Assembly (NCBI GenBank): GCA_015060205.1
Contig: SUYY01000014.1
Location: 1 to 49,219 of the forward strand
Length of the DNA: 49,219 bases
From: Bacteroidales bacterium
GTDB taxonomy: Bacteria > Bacteroidota > Bacteroidia > Bacteroidales > UBA932
Reading direction: 5' to 3'
In this document: positions 42,476 through 49,219 of the stretch, one piece after another
Layout: every line of letters begins with the position of its first letter
Position numbering within the stretch: position 1 is the first letter of the stretch
Program-made: the position numbers and the translations under genes
The notes under the pieces: generated by a model
Told to the model about the DNA's origin: nothing
The model's input: only the letters and a program-made list of their open reading frames with translations
The model's database searches: none

Positions 42476-43429
42476 CTACTGTTTTGCGATATTCTCCCGC
42501 ATTTCAGTATCGGCCTGAATGTTCTTCATCTTGTAATAGTCCATGATTCCGAGATTGCCGGTACGGAAAGCCTCCGCCATTGCGAGAGGGATCTCCGCTT
42601 CAGCCTCGATCACACGTGCACGTGCCTCCTGAGCCTTGGCCTTCATCTCCTGTTCGAGAGCCACAGCCATTGCACGACGCTCCTCTGCACGTGCCTGAGC
42701 GATATTCTTGTCAGCCTCAGCCTGATCGATCTGCAGAACCGCTCCGATATTCTTTCCTATATCTATATCAGCGATGTCGATTGAAAGAATCTCAAACGCC
42801 GTTCCTGCGTCAAGACCCTTGTTGAGAACCACCTTCGAGATGCTGTCCGGGTTTTCAAGAACCGATTTGTGACTTTCCGCAGAACCGATTGACGAAACGA
42901 TGCCTTCTCCTACGCGGGCAAGGACTGTCTCTTCTCCTGCACCACCGACAAGTTGCTTGATGTTTGCACGAACAGTCACCCGAGCCTTGGCGATAAGTTG
43001 GATACCGTCCTTGGCCACAGCAGTAACCGGTGGCGTGTTGATGACCTTAGGGTTGACAGACATCTGCACCGCCTCGAACACATCACGTCCTGCCAGGTCG
43101 ATTGCGGCAGCCATCTTGAAGTCGAGGGAAATATTTGCCTTGTCTGCAGAAATGAGGGCATTCACCACCTTAGGAACGTTTCCCTTGGCAAGGTAATGAG
43201 CCTCAAGTTCATTGGCATAAAGTTTCAGACCCGCCTTGGTACCTGTAACCATTGCCATTACAATTGTGTTTGGAGAGACTCCCCTCCATCTCATCAGCAC
43301 GAGTTGGATAAGAGAGATGCGTACGCCAGAGATCAACGCCTGAAACCAGAGGGTAACAGGGAAGAACCAGAGGAATACCACGAGACCGACGATAGCGACT
43401 GCGGCCCATACAATAATCATAAAGTCCAT
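42476..43429 (-). CDS. floA: Flotillin-like protein FloA
   Basis: A 317-residue membrane-associated scaffold of the YqfA/FloA group. A hydrophobic N-terminal hairpin anchor ([20 protein letters not shown]) leads into a PHB/SPFH-related core ([42 protein letters not shown]), then an Ala/Glu-rich coiled coil ([20 protein letters not shown]...) used for oligomerisation. FloA organises membrane microdomains and helps assemble membrane protein complexes. It follows the NfeD gene by 11 bp, and this pairing is characteristic of bacterial flotillin operons. The start could be Met1 or Met4. Confidence 0.96.
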   Translation of the reverse strand: MDFMIIVWAAVAIVGLVVFLWFFPVTLWFQALISGVRISLIQLVLMRWRGVSPNTIVMAMVTGTKAGLKLYANELEAHYLAKGNVPKVVNALISADKANISLDFKMAAAIDLAGRDVFEAVQMSVNPKVINTPPVTAVAKDGIQLIAKARVTVRANIKQLVGGAGEETVLARVGEGIVSSIGSAESHKSVLENPDSISKVVLNKGLDAGTAFEILSIDIADIDIGKNIGAVLQIDQAEADKNIAQARAEERRAMAVALEQEMKAKAQEARARVIEAEAEIPLAMAEAFRTGNLGIMDYYKMKNIQADTEMRENIAKQ

Positions 43430-43440
43430 AATATTATCGT

Positions 43441-43899
43441 TTAAAACTTATTTACATATATCCTGCGGTCCTCTATCATGACCACCTCGACATCTGTTCC
43501 GGATTCAAGGATGCCTTCAAGAGCCTTCACCTCCACAGTCCTCTCTCCGAAACGGACCATACCCATAGGAGCGAGTCTGGTCACCGCCTGTCCCTTGTCG
43601 CCTACCGCTATATACGAAGAATCATCATCCACAGCCTTGGAGTCGATATTGGTTTCGAGAGACATCCTCTTCCAGGTCTTTGCCCTGAGGACATAAATGA
43701 GAGTAATCACCAGAAGCAGAGCATTCACGCCAGTCACTATTCCTCCTGTGAGATTACCGAATTCGTAAAAGGAATAGTAGCAGGAACCACCCAGTGAGAG
43801 CAGGCCCAGAATGCCGGCCACACCGACGCCAGGAATAAGAAGGATTTCCGCAAGAATAAGCACCAATCCCACAAGTACCAACGCTATAATCAAACCCAT
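43441..43899 (-). CDS. NfeD-family membrane protein
   Basis: A 152-residue short NfeD protein. Three or so N-terminal transmembrane segments ([20 protein letters not shown], then [32 protein letters not shown]) precede a C-terminal OB-fold domain (about 90-152: [35 protein letters not shown]). The protease domain of long NfeD proteins is absent. It is the usual partner of flotillins and is thought to aid microdomain assembly. It lies 10 bp downstream of the PD40/SPOR gene and 11 bp upstream of floA. Confidence 0.93.
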   Translation of the reverse strand: MGLIIALVLVGLVLILAEILLIPGVGVAGILGLLSLGGSCYYSFYEFGNLTGGIVTGVNALLLVITLIYVLRAKTWKRMSLETNIDSKAVDDDSSYIAVGDKGQAVTRLAPMGMVRFGERTVEVKALEGILESGTDVEVVMIEDRRIYVNKF

Positions 43900-43909
43900 T
43901 GCAGTTTAT

Positions 43910-45784
43910 TTAATTGTTTTCTATAGTTTCTATCTTGGCATCGCCATATCCCATGACTTCAATGAATTCCACCAGAGCGACAGCCTGCGACCGGTTATTG
44001 AACGGTCCCACGACGAGTCCGCCCTCCTGACGGGTCACATCCTTTCCTGCCGACTGCTGTCGGATGCCCTCTATCATGACCGAATCCACAATACCTCCCG
44101 ACGGAATTATCGAGACGCTGTAAAGTTCCACAGAAGCCTCCTTTCTTGCCTTTTCCTCAGCGCGGACCTTATTGACGGAAGCCTCCTCGCCATCGATATA
44201 TCCTACTATATACGCGTTGCGGAATCCGACTCTCTTGACAGCATTCAGGTTAGAGAGCACATCCTTATATCCGTTGAAAAGTCCCACTCTATATATATAT
44301 CTGCCGCTTGCGGAACGTGTCTCGAACACCGGGCAGAGTCCCTTGAGGGCCTTGACCGATGCCTTCTGCGAGGTTGAAAACACCTGAATCTGATAGACTA
44401 CTCCTTCAGGAATAGCCGTGTCGATAGCGAACTGCGCAGTATCAAGAATCCGGAACGAATAGTCGAACTCCGGCTCCGGTCTTTCCATATCCAGGGTCAG
44501 AGGCTCTCCCATGGCCATTTTCGCAAACACGAAACCAGCCTCCTCCCCGACGATTTCCCTCTCTGCCTCCACCAGGAGTTTATCGGCATCTATAACAACA
44601 CCACTGAAGAGAAAATCCATCTCTATCTCCTGCAGTTCCCTGATAGCCTCATCCAGACTAGCCTGAAACTCCGGTATATGGGATTCCTTCTCAAGAATCA
44701 TCTCGGCAAGGCGGTTCTTCTCGGTTTCACTTTCCACCACCGCATATTTCTCCCTGTATTCACCCAATTCGTTTTCGTATGCGGAAATGGAATCCCTCAA
44801 GGCCCTCACCTGCGCCATCTTGTCCATATATCTTCTTGTGTCCGCATTTTCCGGCACATCCGACTGCACATTCCCTCCGCTGTCATCCCTCGAAGAGACA
44901 TTAAGTTCAGCAAGAGAAACAAGTGACTCAGGATCAGACATTTCGCTTCTGACCGGCATATTGTCTGCCTCTATCACATACACCCATACGCTATCGGAAG
45001 CACAATCCCTGTCGGATGCAAAAAGCGTATATCGTCCATCCTCGCTTCCCGTCAGGAGAAAATCATCTGCAGGCGATGAATACGGGAATCCCATATTTAC
45101 CGGAACCGACCAGTCGCCCGTCTGTTCATCCCATGTCGAAACATACAGGTCATATCCCCCGACGCCATACAGTCCCTTGGACGCGAAATAGAGGGATTTT
45201 CCATCCTGCGACAACATCGGATACACCTCATCGGCCGCAGAAGTCATATGTTCATTAATCAAGGCAGGCACGGTCCATAAGGAGTCCCCCATTTCGGTCA
45301 TATATATATTCCTTATGCCGTTTTTGTCCGGTGCGGAGAAATATATCGATGAAGCATCCGCGGGAGCATACACTGCCCGGGAATATGGTCCGGAAACACT
45401 GTCCAACTGATTGGGAACAGCGCGCCAACTCCTGTCCTTGAGCGGATAATACAGAAAAAAGTCTTCCTTTGAGAACTTATGTCTCGCGACAACCGTCGGC
45501 TGATAGACGAACCCCGTCATGTTCCGGCCGTTTTCCGAAAGAAGGATGCGGTCGCTGATCATCATGACAAGGGAGGTGTCCGTCGGGGCGTGCGTGGTGT
45601 CGGAAGCGACATCAAGAGCCTCCGTATAGGCATCGAGAGACTTTTCGAAGCAATAGGCACGCCTCAACGAGTCTCCCCTGCTCAGAAGGCTGTCCACCTG
45701 AGAGGTCTGAGCATGCGCTGCCATAGCGGCGGAACACAGTAATATTGTTATATTTAAGAAGAATATCAGTCTTCCTTTCATCAT
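43910..45784 (-). CDS. Exported PD40 beta-propeller and SPOR-domain protein
   Basis: A 624-residue exported protein with a signal peptide (about 1-25, ending AHAQ). A short tetratricopeptide-like stretch (about 28-65) is followed by PD40/WD40-like blades (about 125-270: AVYAPADASSIYFSAPDKNG, YPMLSQDGKSLYFASKG, DGRYTLFASDR), a coiled coil (about 320-385: ALRDSISAYENELGEYREKY...) and a SPOR-type peptidoglycan-binding domain (about 468-535: VYQIQVFSTSQKASVKALKG). A second SPOR-like half may lie at the end (GGLVVGPFNNRSQAVALVEF). It probably links the envelope to septal or denuded peptidoglycan. Being first in the operon with nfeD and floA suggests a shared envelope role. Start could also be Met2. 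Confidence 0.82.
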   Translation of the reverse strand: MMKGRLIFFLNITILLCSAAMAAHAQTSQVDSLLSRGDSLRRAYCFEKSLDAYTEALDVASDTTHAPTDTSLVMMISDRILLSENGRNMTGFVYQPTVVARHKFSKEDFFLYYPLKDRSWRAVPNQLDSVSGPYSRAVYAPADASSIYFSAPDKNGIRNIYMTEMGDSLWTVPALINEHMTSAADEVYPMLSQDGKSLYFASKGLYGVGGYDLYVSTWDEQTGDWSVPVNMGFPYSSPADDFLLTGSEDGRYTLFASDRDCASDSVWVYVIEADNMPVRSEMSDPESLVSLAELNVSSRDDSGGNVQSDVPENADTRRYMDKMAQVRALRDSISAYENELGEYREKYAVVESETEKNRLAEMILEKESHIPEFQASLDEAIRELQEIEMDFLFSGVVIDADKLLVEAEREIVGEEAGFVFAKMAMGEPLTLDMERPEPEFDYSFRILDTAQFAIDTAIPEGVVYQIQVFSTSQKASVKALKGLCPVFETRSASGRYIYRVGLFNGYKDVLSNLNAVKRVGFRNAYIVGYIDGEEASVNKVRAEEKARKEASVELYSVSIIPSGGIVDSVMIEGIRQQSAGKDVTRQEGGLVVGPFNNRSQAVALVEFIEVMGYGDAKIETIENN

Positions 45785-45804
45785 ATCGTCACATTTTCAG
45801 CCTA

Positions 45805-45812
45805 CAAAAATA
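45805..45812 (-). promoter_or_regulatory. Promoter -7 element of the SPOR-nfeD-floA operon
   Basis: TATTTTTG on the minus strand matches TAnnTTTG, 20 bp before the start at 45784. No clear -33 TTTG is seen. Confidence 0.55.
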
Positions 45813-45852
45813 AGAAATATTTGCAGAAACTTCATTTATAAGAAAAAAATCG

Positions 45853-45860
45853 TAAATTTG
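45853..45860 (+). promoter_or_regulatory. Promoter -7 element of secDF
   Basis: TAAATTTG matches TAnnTTTG. The ATG at 45945 follows about 84 nt later, giving one of the longest leaders in the window. The earlier in-frame ATG at 45858 overlaps this element and is rejected. Confidence 0.6.
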
Positions 45861-45944
45861 TGCCCTATTTTGCGCTTGGTATGTCGAGCAACTTCATTGC
45901 CATACCGAAAGTTGAATACAAAATCATTAAAAACAATAACTATT

Positions 45945-48900
45945 ATGCAAAGTAAAGGTGCAATCAAATTTGTGGCAGTTCTGCTTCTTCTGGCATCTCT
46001 GTGGCAACTCTCTTTCACTGCTGTAACGCAGTATCAGGAGAAGAAGGCCGAGAAATATGCCGACAACAAGGCAGAGGCCGCAATGCAGACAGCCGCTTTC
46101 GAGAAAGTGGCAGATGTAGACAAGGCTTTCTACCTTGATTCAATCAGAAAGGACGAAAGCAGAAGGTACATCGATTCAATTTCTTCTGAGAAGGTTTATT
46201 TCGGCTACACATTCAAGGATGTAAGAGCGAAGTCAATCAACCTCGGTCTCGACCTCAAGGGTGGTATGAACGTAATGCTCCAGGTTCAACTCAAGGACCT
46301 CGTACAGGCCCTTGCAGGCGGAAACAACACTCCAGAGTTCACAAACGCTCTTGCTCTCGCACAGGAGAGAAGCGTAAACTCACGTCAGGACTTCATCACT
46401 CTCTTCGCAGAGGCATGGAAGGAGACAGCGAACGGCACTCCGCTCGCACAGGTCTTCGGAACATATGAGATGAGGGACAAGATCAATCCTGAGTCTACTG
46501 ACGAGCAGGTCATCGAGGTCATCAGAGGTGAGGCTGAGAGTGCAATCTCAAACTCATTCAACGTCCTCAGAAACCGTATCGACCGTTTCGGTGTGACTCA
46601 GCCAAATATCCAGAAACTCGGAAACAGCGGCCGTATCCTCGTGGAACTCCCAGGTGTAAAAGAGCCTGAGCGTGTAAGAAAACTCCTCCAGGGAACAGCA
46701 TCACTCGAGTTCTGGGCTACATATGACAACGCTGAGGTTGAAGTATACCTTAACGAGGCAAATGCAAAACTCGCTGAACTTCTTGCTGACACAGACGTCG
46801 CTCAGGTAGAGGAAGTTGCTGCAAAGGGCGACGACCTTCTCGCAGAGGAAATCCAGAAGAACCAGGAGGACGCTGTTGCTGAGGCTGAATTCAAGAAGCA
46901 GAACCCTCTCTTCTCTGTTCTCCAGCCATCAGGCGCAAAGGGCAACGCATGCATCGGTTATGCAAACTATGCTGACACCGCTCTCGTGAACAAATATCTC
47001 AGCATGCCGCAGATCAAGGCTCTCTTCCCACGTGAATTCAAGCCTATGTGGACTGTAAAGGCATCTCAGTGGATCCCTGGTGACAACATCTACGAACTCG
47101 TTGCCATCAAGTCCACTTCACGCGACGGCAAGGCAACCCTCGACGGTGGTGTCGTGACTGACGCGCGCGTACAATATGGTAACACAGGCGGAAACCCTGA
47201 GGTTTCAATGTCAATGAACGCCGAGGGCGCAAACACTTGGGCAAGAATGACCAAGGAGAACATCGGCAAACAGATCGCGATCGTTCTCGACGGAATGGTA
47301 TATTCATACCCTACAGTTCAGAGCGAAATCGCAGGCGGATCATCACAGATCACAGGTAACTTCACCCTCGAAGAGGCAGAAGACCTTGCAAACGTGCTCA
47401 AGTCAGGTAAACTCCCTGCACCTGCAACCATCATCCAGGAGCAGGTTGTCGGACCATCACTCGGAGCAGAGTCAATCAATGCGGGTCTCATCTCATTCGT
47501 GATCGCATTCGTTCTCGTACTTCTCTACATGATCCTCTTCTATCAGGGTGCAGGTCTTGTTGCTGACGTAGCGCTCCTTTGCAACGTAGTGCTCCTCTTC
47601 GGTACTCTCGTTTCGTTCGGTGCAGTCCTCACACTCCCTGGTATCGCAGGTCTCGTGCTTACCCTCGGTATGGCAGTGGACGCCAACGTGATCATCTACG
47701 AGCGTGTCAAGGAAGAACTCCGCGCAGGCAAGGGTCTGAGCAAGGCTATCGCTGACGGTTACTCGAATGCATATTCAGCAATCATCGACGGTCAGATCAC
47801 TACCCTCCTCACAGGTATCGTTCTCTTCATCTTCGGTTCAGGTCCTGTACAGGGCTTCGCAACTACCCTGATCATCGGTATCGTGACTTCAGTACTTACT
47901 TCAATCTTCATCACAAGAATCATCTTTGATGACAGAGTATCGAAGGGCAAGAACATCACATTCGACAACAAACTCACAAGGAACTTCCTTCAGAATACAC
48001 ATGTTGACTTCATCGGCAAGAAGAAGATCGCTTACATCGTTTCAGGCGTACTCATCCTTGCTTCTGTCGTATCAATCTTCACCAAGGGCTTCACTTACGG
48101 TGTTGACTTCACAGGTGGACGTACTTATGTTGTAAGATTCGACCAGCCTGTTACTGCAGAGGATGTACGTGCTGCCGCTCTCGCAGAGTTTGACGGCGCT
48201 GTCGAGGTTAAGCAGTTCGGTGGTGAGAGCCAGATGAAGATCACAACCCAGTACCTTGTAGAGAACGAGTCTACTGAGGCTGATGCAGAGGTTGAAAACA
48301 AACTCTACAATGCACTCAAGGGCTTCTTCGCCGCTGAACTTTCATTCGCTGAATTCACATCTACACTCGACAATCCTAACGGTATCATCAGTTCCGACAA
48401 GGTGGGTCCTACTATCGCAAACGACATCACAAGAGACGCTATCATCGCTGTGATCATCGCACTCATCGTGATCTTCGCTTACATCGCAGTACGTTTCCGT
48501 GGCTGGACTTGGGGTCTCGGTGGTGTGACAGGTCTTGCTCACACATCCATCATCGTGATCGGATTCTTCTCGATATTCTCAGGCATCCTTCCATTCAGCC
48601 TCGATATCGACCAGACATTCATCGCAGCGATCCTCACCATCATCGGTTACGCAATCAACGACACCGTGGTGATCTTCGACCGTATCCGTGAGTACAAGGA
48701 ACTTCATCCTAAGGCAGACTTCCGCAAGAACGTGAACGAGGCCCTCAACAGCACTCTCTCACGTACAATGAACACCTCACTCACAACACTCATCACAATG
48801 CTTGCAATCGCAATCTTCGGTGGCGAGGTGATCAGAGGTCTTGCAGTAGCATTGATTCTCGGTATCGTAGTGGGTACATATGCATCTGTCTTCATCGCAA

Positions 48901-48956
48901 CTCCTATCATGTACGACGTTACAAAGAAGGCTGTTGCCAAGAAGGAAGAGAAATAA
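45945..48956 (+). CDS. secDF: Fused protein translocase subunit SecDF
   Basis: A 1003-residue inner-membrane protein uniting SecD and SecF, the proton-driven accessory of the SecYEG channel that pulls preproteins out. The SecD half starts MQSKGAIKFVAVLLLLAS with the first membrane helix, then GLDLKGGMNVML, the P1 periplasmic domain (VTQPNIQKLGNSGRILVELP), a Glu/Ala-rich insert about 280-320, and motif LTLGMAVDANVIIYERVKEE. The SecF half carries VDFTGGRTYVVRF, KVGPTIANDI and the second conserved motif IIGYAINDTVVIFDRIREY. Six membrane helices per half are evident. Codon choice is strongly biased (CTC, GGT, CGT), suggesting high expression. A terminator follows. Confidence 0.98.
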   Translation: MQSKGAIKFVAVLLLLASLWQLSFTAVTQYQEKKAEKYADNKAEAAMQTAAFEKVADVDKAFYLDSIRKDESRRYIDSISSEKVYFGYTFKDVRAKSINLGLDLKGGMNVMLQVQLKDLVQALAGGNNTPEFTNALALAQERSVNSRQDFITLFAEAWKETANGTPLAQVFGTYEMRDKINPESTDEQVIEVIRGEAESAISNSFNVLRNRIDRFGVTQPNIQKLGNSGRILVELPGVKEPERVRKLLQGTASLEFWATYDNAEVEVYLNEANAKLAELLADTDVAQVEEVAAKGDDLLAEEIQKNQEDAVAEAEFKKQNPLFSVLQPSGAKGNACIGYANYADTALVNKYLSMPQIKALFPREFKPMWTVKASQWIPGDNIYELVAIKSTSRDGKATLDGGVVTDARVQYGNTGGNPEVSMSMNAEGANTWARMTKENIGKQIAIVLDGMVYSYPTVQSEIAGGSSQITGNFTLEEAEDLANVLKSGKLPAPATIIQEQVVGPSLGAESINAGLISFVIAFVLVLLYMILFYQGAGLVADVALLCNVVLLFGTLVSFGAVLTLPGIAGLVLTLGMAVDANVIIYERVKEELRAGKGLSKAIADGYSNAYSAIIDGQITTLLTGIVLFIFGSGPVQGFATTLIIGIVTSVLTSIFITRIIFDDRVSKGKNITFDNKLTRNFLQNTHVDFIGKKKIAYIVSGVLILASVVSIFTKGFTYGVDFTGGRTYVVRFDQPVTAEDVRAAALAEFDGAVEVKQFGGESQMKITTQYLVENESTEADAEVENKLYNALKGFFAAELSFAEFTSTLDNPNGIISSDKVGPTIANDITRDAIIAVIIALIVIFAYIAVRFRGWTWGLGGVTGLAHTSIIVIGFFSIFSGILPFSLDIDQTFIAAILTIIGYAINDTVVIFDRIREYKELHPKADFRKNVNEALNSTLSRTMNTSLTTLITMLAIAIFGGEVIRGLAVALILGIVVGTYASVFIATPIMYDVTKKAVAKKEEK

Positions 48957-48976
48957 TCTCACTGCAATATAAACCG

Positions 48977-49010
48977 AAACGGCATCCTCGCTTGAGGGTG
49001 CCGTTTTTTT
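48977..49010 (+). terminator. secDF terminator
   Basis: AAACGGCATCCTC pairs with GAGGGTGCCGTTT across a GCTT loop with one mismatch, followed by a run of seven T. A strong intrinsic terminator 20 nt after the stop codon. Confidence 0.88.
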
Positions 49011-49093
49011 GTGGTCCGATAGTTGATTTTGAGCGTGCCGGAAGGCAGATGAATCTGAAGGAGGGTGAATACGAAATAGTCTGCAGGAAATAA

Positions 49094-49219
49094 TTATTCA
49101 AGTCCGGTGAGGTAGTCCCTCAAGGTATCCCATCGGTAATATGGACCAAAGGAGGCTTCCAGCGCAGGTATGGAGGTCTCCTTTTCGTTATACATGATCT
49201 TCACGAGGATATCTCCTTT
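49094..49219 (-). CDS. Partial histidine-type phosphatase (MINPP/phytase-like), C-terminal end
   Basis: The last 41 codons of a minus-strand gene that continues past the right edge. They encode KGDILVKIMYNEKETSIP, then ALEASFGPYYRWDTLRDYL and TGLE before TAA. The pattern ILVKxxxNExExxxP followed by PYYRW is what I recall at the C terminus of Bacteroidota histidine-type phosphatases related to inositol-polyphosphate phosphatase. The catalytic RHGxRxP motif lies outside the window, so the call rests on the tail alone. Confidence 0.55.
   Translation of the reverse strand, partial: KGDILVKIMYNEKETSIPALEASFGPYYRWDTLRDYLTGLE

Overview
The window looks like a chromosomal segment of a gut-type Bacteroidota, order Bacteroidales. 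Three things point there: SusC/SusD outer-membrane pairs encoded in tandem, a hybrid two-component regulator with an AraC output domain, and many promoters of the Bacteroidota form TTTG-N19/21-TAnnTTTG placed correctly upstream of genes. Species or genus cannot be fixed from what is visible; a Rikenellaceae-like or uncultured Bacteroidales lineage is only a guess.

Region 1 (1-19993) is a polysaccharide utilisation locus (PUL), transcribed almost entirely on the minus strand. In transcription order it holds a secreted SASA-family acetylesterase, a surface glycan-binding lipoprotein, a BACON-GH26 endo-beta-mannanase lipoprotein, two SusC/SusD pairs, a small DUF1735-like lipoprotein, a DUF5060-GH5 hydrolase, a GH2 beta-mannosidase-like enzyme, and a further exported protein cut by the left edge. 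The natural reading is uptake and breakdown of acetylated beta-mannan. A divergent AraC-family regulator (19130-19993) is separated from the PUL by a 254 bp regulatory region. That region contains a previously unlabelled imperfect direct repeat of about 33 bp, with copies 73 bp apart, which is a good candidate operator pair.

Region 2 (20107-28017) has an EF-G paralogue (EF-G2 type) with degenerate GTPase motifs, followed by a DUF4886 SGNH hydrolase. It also has a tiny solitary HTH-like ORF, an XRE regulator, and a plus-strand cluster of RNase HII, DPP7-type S46 dipeptidyl peptidase and Mrp/ApbC ATPase.

Region 3 (28018-39950) carries a tight minus-strand run mutS - secreted PHP-domain protein - tnaA. 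Residues at three diagnostic positions mark the last as tryptophanase rather than tyrosine phenol-lyase. Beyond it, a GH20 hexosaminidase lipoprotein is divergent from a full-length hybrid two-component sensor.

Region 4 (39951-42372) has tRNA-Gly(GCC), an orphan AraC regulator, and a 1.2 kb gene-free island packed with different hairpins and shuffled direct and inverted repeats, ending at tRNA-Ser(GCT). This island is the least explained part of the window.

Region 5 (42476-49219) holds a PD40/SPOR protein - NfeD - FloA (flotillin-like) operon, divergent from a fused SecDF. At the right edge is the C-terminal end of a probable histidine-type phosphatase.
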